The translations under genes were made by a program, and so were the position numbers. From positions 111,322,153 through 111,386,152 of the forward strand of contig JASWHV010000003.1 of assembly GCA_030760725.1 (NCBI GenBank): a DNA stretch of 64,000 nucleotides. The letters are read 5' to 3'. Positions 1 to 10,400 of the stretch are shown here, one piece after another. Source of the stretch: Neostapfia colusana (taxonomy: Eukaryota; Streptophyta; Magnoliopsida; Poales; Poaceae). Under the pieces are notes generated by a model, which worked only from the letters and a program-made list of their open reading frames with translations, was not told where the DNA came from and did no database searches. Numbering within the stretch: position 1 is the first letter of the stretch; every line of letters starts with the position of its first letter.

Positions 1-238
1 CGTGTCCCACGGGGCCGGACCTCCCTCTCCTCAGAGGGGAGCTCCGGGCCCGCCATGTGGCTGGCAGAAGCCGGACCTCCCCCCTCCGAGGGGAGAGCTC
101 CGAAGGCTCCACGTGTCCCACGGGGCCGGACCTCCCTCTCCTCAGAGGGGAGCTCTGTGCCCGCCACGTGGCTGGTAGATCCGGGCCTCCCATCCTCATG
201 GGGCGAGCTCCGGAGACCTCCGGAGCCCTTAATACAAT
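1..238 (+). repeat. Internal CACGTG array of element A (cut by window start)
   Basis: GC-rich tandem repeat with CATGTG at 54 and CACGTG at 110 and 165, so a pitch of 55-56 bp. Units alternate between a GGGCCCGCCAYGTGGC type and a GGCTCCACGTGTCC type. It matches the array in this element's own LTR (2865-3150) and has the same orientation. The equivalent internal arrays in C and D lie at 51425-51800 and 57840-58095. Open reading frames here are low-complexity and not credible as genes. Confidence 0.9.
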
Positions 239-433
239 AAGGACCCGGGGAAGGTGTCTGTGCAGAGCTTCGAGATTGGTGAAGGCCTCTGAGTACCTTG
301 CGGAGCTAAGGGCTCGGCCTGGCGAAACCATGAAGAAGACAAAAGCATCACAGGCACAAAGGGTCACAAGAGTCTATTTATTCATGGCTCCATGAGCTAG
401 GCTACAGACTCGATAAAAAGAAAGAAACAAGCC

Positions 434-2284
434 CTAGCGTCCCCCTAGCTCGCGCCGGAACCTAGAGGCTACAAGGGCAGCCACATCCCCGACTTCATCC
501 CTGGCGGTCTCCTCCCGCTCCGCGGCAGGGCCCTCTCTCGCTGGTTCCAGTGAGAAAGAAGGGTCCCGGCTCCTGAAGCATGCCAACACATGCGTGGCAA
601 CCTCCAAGGCCAGGCCCCGTCCCTCTGCCTCGAGCTCGCTGGCAACCACCGCGTCTAGCCTGCTCAGCTTGGCACTGATTGACTCCAGCGCAGAGATCAC
701 TTCAGCCACCTTCAGCGCAGGAGCCGCCGCCTTCACCGGGCTGAAGCCAAGAGGGACCAAGGCGGACCCCGCCTGGTCGACGAAGCTCGAGACCGCACGG
801 GCCTCGGAGGACCGCGAGGCCAAGAGCTCCTCTACCTCACGGCGGGCTGCCCACAGGGCGTCGCGGCTTCCCTCGGTGAATTCCTTCTCCTTGGCCGCCA
901 CGGAGCTTTCTCGAAGGCGGAGAGTCTGGGCAAGCCGCTCCAACTCTGAAGCCCGGAAGTCGACAGCCAGCTCCCGATCCAGGATCGCCTGGCGTTCCCG
1001 GGAGACCTGCTCTTCCCTCATGACAAGGTCTGCCTTCCGGGCCTCTAGCTCCCTGGCCCGAGCTCGCAGGTCGCCCTCGCCTGCCGCCAGCCGCGCAGCG
1101 ACCCTCTCCGCTTTGGCCACCACGGAGCGCTCCTAGTCCTCAATGGCGCGCTTAAGGCGCTCCCGCCTCTTCCGTACCTCCTCCACGGTAGAGAGGCTCT
1201 CCTCGGCCCTGGCATGCGCCTCAAGGGCCTCCCCATGGATCCGCCGCGTCTCGGAGTCCAGACGGCCGACAGCCCGCTTCTGCCGGTCGAGGAGCGCTTC
1301 CATGATGTCAAGCGACTCCCGCCTGGAGTCGAGCTCGCCCTTGACCTTCGCGGTGCGCTCCCGCAAAAGGTTCCCCCAGGTGAGGAGGCGATCCCTCTCA
1401 ACCACCTGCTCCTCTCGCTCACGACCAAGCACGGACAAGACCTGCCGGACACTCGCTTGGGCGAGCACGAAGGCATCCGCCAGGGGCAGTGGGGCAGCAG
1501 AGGCCGGAGCGGCGCCCCCGACCTCCTCCATCACATCGTCCTCAAGAAAAGACGACGCACCAGGGACCGGGATGAGACGCCGGTCAGGAGAAGCCGGCAC
1601 CGGGACTTCGACAGCCGGACCCACCGAACCCTCACTCACAGCTGGCTCCTCAGCCGGTGGAGAGGGACGACTGGAGGGAGTCGACGCTGAAATAGAAGCC
1701 GGGACGCCTGGTACAGGGCGGACCTGCGCTGGCTTGGGGGCCGCAGAAACTGTCTCGGCAGAAGGAGTTGACGCTGCCATAGAACCCGGGCAGACCGGAA
1801 CAGGAGAAACTCGCGCTGGCTTGGGGGCCGCGGCAGCTGTCCTGGATTCCGAGCGCAACGGCGCAGACTCCCCATCAGTCGGGGACGGCCGAGAAACGCG
1901 AGCACTCCAACGGGCCCTGAACCCCAACTTCCGAGCCGGGTTAGGACCACCAGAGCCCGCCGTCACCGCCGACGGCCGCTCCGCAGTCGCCTGGACTGAC
2001 GGAGCAGGGGACACTCCAGAAGCTCCCCTCGATGCATCAGCAGGTTCCCTGGAGACTCCACCGCTTGAGGAGGGAGGACGCGACGCCCGTGAACCTTCGG
2101 CCTGTTGTCGCTTGAGAGGAGTCCCGTCGGGATGACGAGCCCGAGACCTCTTGGGGTCGCCACCGGACAGAGCGCCATCTCCAGAAGCAGGCGGTGCAGG
2201 CGCCCTGGTTCCCTGACTTGGCACAGATGCCGCCACCGGAGGAGATCGAGCGCGTTTCTTCTCCGGGGGTGGGTTGGAAGCCAT
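434..2284 (-). pseudogene. Antisense additional ORF of element A (intronless, N-terminal domain deleted)
   Basis: Encoded on the strand opposite to the retrotransposon. The start is the ATG at 2284 (MASNPPP), which matches the MASNLPPP start of copy D. The frame runs about 1.85 kb to a TAG at 434-436, interrupted once by an in-frame TAG at 1133-1135. The first half is Pro/Ser/Ala-rich and low complexity. The second half is Glu/Arg/Ala-rich with heptad character (predicted coiled coil), ending in a conserved block with a SALVPLGF motif. Compared with copy D it lacks about 1.06 kb that encodes the putative gypsy-type transposon domain (Transposase_28-like), removed in frame between SNPPP and EKKRARS. 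It also lacks the 74-78 bp intron of copies C and D; the corresponding arginine codon (CGG, 1891-1889) is continuous. The function of this protein family is unknown to me. Confidence 0.75.
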
Positions 2285-2386
2285 GACAGGGAAGAGCTCA
2301 AGGACAGGGAAGACAAAGGTGCAAGAGTCCAAGGAAAGTGCAAGCGCTGGGAAGTGCGAAGGGAAGCTGCGATGCTGGTAAGATCC

Positions 2387-2395
2387 CCTTTTAAA
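2387..2395 (-). promoter_or_regulatory. TATA-like motif upstream of the antisense ORF (copy A)
   Basis: TTTAAAAGG on the minus strand, about 100 bp upstream of the ATG at 2284. The same motif stands before the antisense ORF in copies C (47167-47175) and D (54677-54685), preceded each time by GGGAAG and a CGAATCGCTT-like stretch. Conservation in three copies suggests a core promoter, but no transcript evidence is available. The rest of 2285-2762 shows no other feature. Confidence 0.5.
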
Positions 2396-2762
2396 ACTTC
2401 CCAGGCGCGATTCAAAGCGATTCGAAACTCTTCGAATACACCGCATGGGCAACCGCTTCGCCTCCAAGACCGAGCGCCGATGACAGGTGGACCCAAGTCG
2501 TCCAGCTGAAGCGGTGGGTCAAGAAGTCAGCCTCCCAAGGAGACGAGCCGGCAAGGCGCTTCGGTGATTCCCGAAAAAAGCGCCGCGACATGCAGAAGTG
2601 GCAGCTTTGGGAACCGCCACAGTAAAAGCAACCATCAAGTGGGCGCACGCTCCCACGATCCCGCGACTGTTCATGATCCGGCAACGGTCAACGCGGAACT
2701 TAGAGAAAGTGCGGGGAACGGAAGAGACGGAGGCCCCACCTCGAGCTCGCTATCTCCCCCGA

Positions 2763-2780
2763 GATGGGCCCGGGGGCTAC
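2763..2780 (+). other. Polypurine tract of element A
   Basis: Purine-rich GATGGGCCCGGGGGCTAC lies directly before the LTR start TGTCGGTACC. The complementary tract stands next to the LTRs of C (46783-46800) and D (54294-54311). It marks 2781-3854 as a 3' LTR rather than a 5' or solo LTR. Confidence 0.75.
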
Positions 2781-2864
2781 TGTCGGTACCCTCGATACGG
2801 GGTACCTCGCGCACAGGGGGAAATGCCTAAGGACCTCGCCCTTCTCCGCAGGGAGAGCTCTGAA

Positions 2865-3150
2865 GGCGCCACGTGTCTAGCGGGGCCGGACCTCCCTCTC
2901 CTCAGAGGAGAGCTCTTGACTCGCCACGTGGCCAACTGAGCCGGACCTCCCCCCTCCGCCGGGGAGCTCCGAAGGCTCCACGTGTCCCATGGGGCTGGAC
3001 CTCCCTCTCCTCAGAGGAGAGCTCCGGGCCCGCCACGTGGCTAGCAGAAGCCGGACCTCCCCCTCCGCGGGGAGAGCTCCGAAGGCTCCACGTGTCCCGC
3101 GGGGCCGAACCTCCCTCTCCTCAGAGGAGGGATCCGGGCCCGCCACGTGG
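2865..3150 (+). promoter_or_regulatory. Six-site CACGTG (G-box/ABRE-like) array in U3 of LTR A
   Basis: CACGTG starts at 2870, 2925, 2979, 3034, 3089 and 3144, so spacings are 54-55 bp. Contexts alternate between CCACGTGTC, which contains the ACGTGTC abscisic-acid response core, and GCCACGTGG, a palindromic G-box. bZIP and bHLH factors bind such sequences. The array lies 400-680 bp upstream of the LTR TATA box, where an enhancer would be expected. Confidence 0.8.
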
Positions 3151-3552
3151 CCTGCGGAACGACACTGCCTGCGCCCGTGCGGTAGGCAGCGGGCGTAAAG
3201 ACGCACCATACCTTGCCCGTACAAGGTACTCAAGGCCCGCGCCTTCCCAAGACGCGGAGACGCGTAGCACGCCTCTATCAGGTGTCGTTGCACCCAGTCG
3301 CATCATAGACTGGCGCACCGTGTCAGATCCTGTCCGCCAATAAACACAGCAACAAGACATCCCCTGCTGCCCCTGACATCATCAACCACTACGACTAGCT
3401 TGCGGCATGGGCAGGGTGGCAGAACGAAGACTCAGAAGCCTTTGCCAGAGACAACTACCGGCATAACTGCAGATACGGTAGTCGGCAGGCAATCTCCCCG
3501 GGACCACCTGTCGGGTCCCGGGCCCCCCTTGTAAGCCACTCGAGCCTTGGAC

Positions 3553-3560
3553 TATAAAAG
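3553..3560 (+). promoter_or_regulatory. TATA box of LTR A
   Basis: TATAAAAG inside the conserved block GGACTATAAAAGGCTCGGG. The same block occurs in LTR B (45091-45098, +), LTR C (45988-45995, -) and LTR D (53410-53417, -). It sets the transcriptional polarity of each LTR. Confidence 0.75.
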
Positions 3561-3854
3561 GCTCGGGTAGGCAACGTTAGCAAGGGTTCAAACTCTATGA
3601 ACTCGCACGCTAGGCATTACTCACCCTCAAGCTCAGGACTCCGGTTCTGAGCAATAAGCAATACAGCGAGCACCTCTGCTCACCGTGGACGTAGGGTTTT
3701 ACGCTCCAGCGGTCTGAACCACGTAAAACTCGCTGTGTCAAGCTTCTCCCTCACTCATCAGTAACGCTGAAGCTCTCCGCAAGAGACTAGCCCCTCCAAA
3801 AAATAACCTCCACGGGCTGCCCAGAGCAGGTCCGGGGCAAGTGTCGACCACACA

Positions 3855-5521
3855 CTTCGACAACGGGGATGTCTTCTAACTTGAGAGATTCAGTATTATT
3901 GATCGCTGAAACCTCTCGGACGGGATCATCTAATAGGAGGGACTGCAGACGGTGTAATGGGGAGTTGAGGTGAACCGTCCGTGATAGGGTTTCCAGGACA
4001 GCGCCATGGTAGCTTAGCCATGACATTCCCAAGATTGCATCAATTTTCTGCACCTCAAGGATAATCATAGTGGTGGGATATATCTTCCCACCTAAGCACA
4101 GTTGTGCTTTCAGAACCATCATCGTTGCTGAAATATTCCCTCCCGGTGAGCAGATCATATAAGAACACTTGGTTGGAAAGGCTTGCAGCTGATGCTTAAC
4201 CACATATGATGCACTTATGAAGTTGTGAATTGCACCAGAATCAAAAAGTATGATGATGGCTCGATGGATGAGAGTAAACGTACCCGCCAGCACGTTGTCT
4301 CCCTCTGGGGCGTCCTCATTGTCGAGGTGGCGAACGCCCCCAGTCTGCTGACCAACCTTCTTGACCGGAGGTCGGCCTCGAGCACTGCCCTGGAATTGGG
4401 CTTGCCCGCTGCTCTGCTGCCCCTGGGGACAGTCCTTCACGAAGTGGCCCGCCTGGCCACACGTGAAGCAGGTGAAACGGGGCGGTCCCCCGCTGATTGG
4501 TGGACGGAAACCCGGGGCACGTTGTGGCGGTGGAAACGCCCGGGGTGCCGTCTGCTGCTGCTGCTGCTGCTGTTTTGGTGGTGGCATCGGCGGACGGAAC
4601 GGAGGTGACTGAAAGGGTCGTCCCCCGAACCGTTGAGGTCGCGCCGGTGGGTGCCACTGCTGCCCGGATGGTGTCCGATACACCATGCGGTACTTCTGGG
4701 GAGCGCCACCCCCACTGCTGGGTGGAGTGCTGCGCTTACGCTGCTCAGCTGCCAACTCCCACTGAGCGTCCTCTTGCATGATCGCAGCATTGACTAGGTT
4801 GTTGAAGGTGCCGCGATTCCACTGAACGAGATGTGTCTTCATCTCAGGGTGTAACCCCTGATAGAAGTGCTCCCGCTTTTTCTCCTTGGTGGAGATGTAG
4901 TCTGACGCATATTGCGCCAGGTGGTTAAAGGCACGCGAGTAGTCATGGGCACTTCTCCCGCCCTGCTTCAGCTCCAAGAATTCTTGAAACTTCCTCTTCA
5001 TTATTCCGGGAGGAATATGATAGGCACGGAACGCCTCCCGGAACTCTTCCCACTCCACGGCATGGCCAGCCGGACGTGAGGCGTCATAGTTCGCCCACCA
5101 CGCACCAGCGGCACCGTGAAGTTGCTGCGCTGCGAACAAAGTCTTTTGCTGCTCCGTGCATTGGAGCAGCCCGAACTTGGACTCGATGGTCCGCAGCCAA
5201 TTGTCGGCCTCCAGTGGTTCTTCAGCTTCTGTGAACACTGGAGGGTGCGTACTCATGGAATCCGAGTACGACACCTCACGGGGCTCCCGGGGTCCCCTCT
5301 CTTGACGCCCCCCACCTGGGACGTATTCTGCACGATCGTGCGGAGCAGGTCGGTCTGCTCCTCACAACCCCCACCAGTGCCGCTATCACATCCGCTATAG
5401 TAAGCGGAGGCGGCGGTGGTGGCTGCTGCTGCGGGGTGCTGTCGTAGGCCGGTGGCTGGGAGTCATCGCCTCCCTGTTGGCTAGATGCACCAACCTCATG
5501 CGTGGTCCTAGTGCGAACCAT
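3855..5521 (-). pseudogene. Gag and aspartic protease of chromovirus F, truncated and frameshifted
   Basis: Structural polyprotein and the start of the protease. The likely start is the ATG at 5521 (MVRTRTTHE), a typical chromovirus Gag start. Two frame changes fall between about 5400 and 5275, after which a single frame runs leftward to 3855. The Gag domain includes EAEEPLEADNWLRTIESKFG and a GAAGAWW block. It is followed by a glutamine run encoded by (CTG)7 on the + strand (4552-4572), then a CX2CX4HX4C knuckle, CFTCGQAGHFVKDC. The protease core reads FDSGAIHNFIS: the DSG is present, but the usual DSGAT threonine is isoleucine. Past DIPVV the frame runs into the LTR of element A, adds about 20 foreign residues and stops. 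No RT remains in the window. Confidence 0.88.
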
Positions 5522-7484
5522 CTGCAACCATACGACAATAAACATCAGTCCCGCAACATATTTCAATGCAGTCAATTGAAATAGGCGTAAAAACATAATG
5601 ACAATGAAACATGCGATACATCTCGTATGTAGATAATGTAATAACATGGCACAAGATACATCATTACCAGACCAAACACAAGCTAGTTTAATCCAACTTG
5701 ATGAACCTCCTCTTTGGAAGCTCACCACAACAAGGTTTGGTCACTACGAGACGTTACTATCGCGTTGTCATCATGTATACCACCCTTTTATCTTCAATAC
5801 GACACAAACATGGTCTCTAGTAAAAGAAACATGAGTGAGACCTATACTCAGATCTTTCACTAGTTGAAGATAACCTCTCATGAGTATGTTCTACCCCATT
5901 GGGAGTACTCAAACCCCCTCTAGGCTACAACAATCTCTCACACGAGTTCAACTGTCATTCCTCTGTCAGAATGACCAGTTTCTACATATCTGCGATTTTG
6001 ATCTGATCCTGGGCATTTTCATGACTCCAGTTGGATACCAAAGTTAAAGTTAACTTCAGTTTCTTTCCAACGAGTATTTATTTGCCCTCAGATGAGCTCT
6101 GTTTAAAAAGTTATGGTAATTAAAAGTCAACAGAATTTCTGGAAAAATTTCAACAGCACCTCCTTTGGGAAGTTGCTGTTTTTGACTCAGATTTCCACTG
6201 AATTCTGCGCTGAAATTTCAGAAACATTGAATTGCAAAGACGTAACACATCTTCTACCCTTTCTAAAGGTGTATTGTATGGAAATTTTTTATTTTTCTGC
6301 TAGGAGTTATGTTTGAAAAACAGAACAGTTCAGAGAGGGTTTAACTCTGTCCTGGTCCTGGACAGTTTACATTCCTCTGCGATTTAAGCCATCTTAAGGT
6401 GAGTTTCAGCTCTGGAAGTCTACAACAAAATTGTAGAGTACTAAAATACCTTTCCAGAACTATGTACCACACTCCCTGGGCTAAAATACCTGTGAGTTAT
6501 GCTCTGTTGAAGATAAGCAAACTTGCCAGCCAAAACAGAGCACTCTATTTTTCAGTCTTTTTGGAACGACACTTATCACTATCCAATTTGTCTACTCAAC
6601 CAGGGTACTAAATGTTGAACCTAATGATTTTAATTTCTTGTTATCATTATTTTCATGCATATGCCTATGATATCTCGGTACTACGTTCCTCACAAAAGAA
6701 AATCCTAACCGGATTATACCGGCATATACGTCTCAAGTGTGGCACTAAACGGTCTCTCGCACACGTTTACTACACGGATACATACGTGGTTAGTACCTGC
6801 AGAAGATAACACAATAATGATGCACTCAATGGTTGTTTCATTTCAGACAGGATCATATTTAAAAGTAATACAAACGCCCGTATCATTGCCATACGACCAT
6901 CCTTGAGTTAGGTCACATCTCAAGGTACGTGATCGTGTTTCAACACCACACGACGGGGAACCCGAGTATGTCATGAACGGGTCGTCACGGTTGGGAATGT
7001 TATCAATCCAACAGATACCACCTACTGCCCTGCAGGGCATGCCGATGGCAGGCGCTGCATATGTCCTCCTGGGCTACTTCCAGACGAACACACTCTCGCG
7101 TTACTGACCACGCGATGGGCTCTCCACTTACTTGCCTAATGCACGCTAGGGATCAGCGTTTCATATGAACTCAGGAACATGAAGAGTTCAAGAGCTTCAT
7201 ATTGACGTCTCACACCAAGCTGTGAGACCTAGCCCTGAAGCACGTTCCTCGTCAGGGGAGCTAACCGAAATTGAACCACTTTCGGTGGCGTTCCTTACCA
7301 ATCTTACCAGAGCGTAGGTGCGCCGTTACATAAGTAAAATTCAGAATTATAACACATAGGTTAGTCTTTGCCACTTTAAGTAACTATGCTAATATAGTCC
7401 TTACTTGGGCAACTACCGATTCCTCACCGTAAACCTAAGTTTTCTCGTAATATAGTCCTTAATTACTGTGCTATCCCCAATGCA
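5522..7484 (-). other. Leader of element F between primer site and gag
   Basis: About 1.96 kb of moderately AT-rich sequence with only short, unconvincing ORFs. The part near the primer site (about 6840-7484) has the same sequence type as the leaders of G (63337-64000) and H (42895 onward) in the opposite orientation, for example the segment with GGTATCTGTTGG. A long untranslated leader is usual for this group. I see no gene here. Confidence 0.7.
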
Positions 7485-7496
7485 GCTCTGATACCA
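7485..7496 (-). other. tRNA-iMet primer binding site of F
   Basis: TGGTATCAGAGC on the minus strand, three bases inside the LTR end CCGCCACA. This is the standard plant initiator-methionine primer site. It proves that 7500-11683 is a 5' LTR and fixes the element's polarity. Confidence 0.93.
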
Positions 7497-7499
7497 GGC

Positions 7500-10400
7500 T
7501 GTGGCGGACCGGGATCCGCCCATCCAGGATCGTAGAGGGTGGTGCCGCACGATGCGACACCCGACAGCACACGTCATAAGAACACAATGTATTACATGGT
7601 TAAACAACTGAACTGTACAAACGCTACAATACTCAGTTACAAACTATTGTCTTTATTACACAGTGGAAGTCTACTATTCTACAACTCACGCCCGCCTACC
7701 TAGCAAAAGTCGGTTGCCCAGCCCTAGGGCAACCCACACTAGCTGCACTCCTCAGCTCAGCACGGCGTGTACGGCTCCCACTCAGCCGTGGTCCCCGACG
7801 GAGGGTAACCCTCACCGGTGGACTCGTACTCCGAGTCCGTGGGTGGCTCCTCACCTGAAAAACACTTAAGCAGCAACCGTGAGCACGGAGGCTCAACAAG
7901 ACTTAACCGACTCACCTAAGCATGAAACTCTACATGAGGTGTACAAAGCACATAGGATAGTAACATGGCAGCAAATGGACACGCCTATAAGTTCAACCTT
8001 AATTCATCTTTTAGCAACAAGTTAACAGTTTAGGAATCTGAAATTTAGTAAGCAGTATTTGGTGGCACACATGTAGCAATACAATTATATCAATCAGAAA
8101 TGTTGAATCATCATATTTCATACATTAGCCTACGTCACGACTCAGTGACCAAGTGGTACTGTTCACCGCGAGGGACGGCGAATCGACTCGATATACACCT
8201 GCAGGGAAACCCAAAGAGCACGTCACGTACGCCCACCCGTGGAGCTGCACAGCACACTCACTCGATGTCGTATGGGACAACCTTTCACCCAACAGCCCAA
8301 ACGTCAAACCGGTCACACCGAAACGAGCAGGAGGTTCCCCACACGGAGCATCTCTCTATGCCGTTGTAAGATTTCCAACTTGCTGCCCTCAGCCTACACC
8401 TATAAATCGGTGCGTTATGCCTCGACGCCCGGAGGTTTAGGCTAAATCGGTTTGTCGGGGCCTATATATCCGATATGCCTTCAGTACGTTCAAACTTGAT
8501 CAGCGTGGGCCGCAATGGATCGGTCCTCAATCGACACGGACCGGGCTGTGCACACAAGACTTCCTCTTGTTGCGCCCTAGCCCCTGCCTAGTCTCATTTT
8601 CATTACTAAAGTGATCTCACATCACTCAACCGAACCCGTGTGTCCCAAGCCTATCTCGCGAGTAGATTCCAACTACTCGACTTGTACCGAAGTCCTATGA
8701 CTCATTAAGCATAGTCTGTCTATTCGAGGTCTTAGACACTACCCTCACTCTTATAGGAAACTTTTGGTTATGCAAGTGGGGTTCCATCAATCCTATACCT
8801 AATGCACATTCATACTTCATATGGCACATGTAAACAAAGTAAAACTTATAAAAAGGTTAATGCAAACCGGGGCTTTCCTTGTTGCTGCTGGTCAGGGGTT
8901 AGTTCTTCTTCCGGAAGTAGGAAGTCGAGTACCTCCGGAGCTTCCTCGCCTTCAGCGACTACACGTTAATGAAGTACTACATGTTAATGAATATGCACAT
9001 GAATTTATTGTAATGCTTCTGTTACAAGTTCTAATAACAAGTTTTTAACAACTGGAACTCTGTTTAAGAATTTAAAAATGAAACTGGGGCTAGTGGTTTG
9101 GGTTTGGGCCTAAGCACATGATTAAGTGCTAAGTGGTTTCCCCCCTCTTCCATCTTAATCACCTCAAGTGGTTACACAGAACAGGGGTGGTTCAGAGCTC
9201 CAGTGGAGCTGAGAATTTTTGTGTGAGCTCCTTGTCACAAGAAAACCCTATGGACCAAAAATTAGCACTTTTCATTGAGTGGTTTGTTCAGAATAATTCT
9301 CTTAGTAAATAAGCAAAGAAGAATTAATTCTGAGGTAACACCCCTGTTCATGCTCAACTTAATGAGATAAAATTTAAATTATATCTCCTAGAGTTTGCAT
9401 GAATTTTCCTAGCATTTTTGGAGCCAAGATCTGCCCAGAACTGAATTTCCAAGTTTTGGAAATTCTCTGAAAATGTTTCTGTATTCAAATGAACACAGCA
9501 CCTTCAAATCTGAATTGCCCTGGCCAAATCAACTCCAAATGGTCTGAAACTTTCACAGGGGTTCACTAACATCCTAAAGAATATTCTGGCCAAATTTGAG
9601 GAGTTTTGGATGAATCAAACTCCCTCTAAAATTCTTTTGCTGAACAATTTTAAAGAATTTTCCTGAATTAAATAATGGGTTTCATACAAATTGGGTTGCA
9701 TAATTGGATAGAGCTATGCAAGATGAATCCAACACAATTTGAATCACTAAATTTGGGGCTTCCTAGTAAAAGTTATGAGGTTCTAAAGTTTGGGGAAATT
9801 CTGGAATTTGAATTAACCGGGTAAAGTTCAAATCCCTGACAGCGGGCCCGGCCCCCACGTGTCACCACCTCGGCTACACCACACGGGGCCACAGGACTGT
9901 TCTCCGCGTTGTCATAGATGATCCGGTGCAACAGAAAATCCCCACACTGTGTATTGAGCGACTGACGAGCGGGCCCGGCCGGCTCGTCTTCTTCCTCGCG
10001 CCAGCCCCTTTTCCCACGCCGCCCCCTCGCCGGCAGCTCACTGAAGCTCGCCGGACCCGGCTTCCCGGCCGTCTCTCGGCCGGAAACTCGCCGCCTGGGC
10101 CTAATTTCGTGCGCTGAACACGATGGCACCAACTGCTCCGGCCGGCGGTGGCCCTAACCTAGCCGGCGACGATGCAGCGGCTCTGGATCACTTCGGCTAT
10201 GTCACCCGGCCAACTTAGCCCGCCAAAACCTCGGTGGAAGGGCTCTACAGCACCGGGGAATCTCAGAGGAGGTCGACGAGGCCATGCAATGGCTCGGGGA
10301 GAGCTCTAACCTAGCCGTCAGCGTGAGCCCGACCCTTCCCGCCATAACCGCGGTTGGAAAACCGGGAAATACGCCGGCTACAGCCAAAATCAGGCTAGGG

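Larger units (their letters stand above)
1..3854 (+). mobile_element. Element A: 3' part of a Tat-like Ty3/Gypsy retrotransposon
   Basis: This is the 3' portion of a + oriented LTR retrotransposon whose pol lies left of the window. From left to right it has an internal CACGTG array (1-238), an antisense ORF (434-2284), a polypurine tract (2763-2780) and the 3' LTR (2781-3854). Elements C and D show the same order and carry a recognisable Gypsy integrase C-terminus beyond the array, which places A in that family. An extra ORF between pol and the 3' LTR is known for the Tat lineage of grasses (RIRE2, Grande, Cinful relatives). A interrupts the gag-protease of element F; the expected 5-bp duplication beside its right end is CTTCG (3855-3859). 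Bases 239-433 hold no gene, only the 3' flank of the antisense ORF. Lineage is inferred from architecture, not from reverse transcriptase. Confidence 0.8.
2781..3854 (+). repeat. 3' LTR of element A
   Basis: The 1,074-bp LTR runs from TGTCGGTACC to a terminal ACACA. The start is fixed by the preceding polypurine tract. The end is fixed by comparison with C and D, which all read AAGTGTCG followed by a short variable stretch and ACACA. U3 carries six CACGTG sites and a TATA box at 3553-3560; R-U5 runs from about 3585. The outside 5 bp, CTTCG (3855-3859), is the presumed target duplication and belongs to element F. Confidence 0.85.

Noticed and set aside
2865..3150. CRISPR-like regular array (also at 13222-13870 and 51425-51800)
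   Set aside because: The repeats are contiguous diverging tandem units without unique spacers, and they sit in LTR U3 or retrotransposon non-coding DNA of a plant.
4552..4572. (CTG)7 as a microsatellite expansion of interest
   Set aside because: It is short and encodes an ordinary Gln run in the Gag linker of F.
5646..6809. Small ORFs in the F leader
   Set aside because: They are short, lie on the strand opposite to F transcription, and show no domain or conservation with leaders of G and H.
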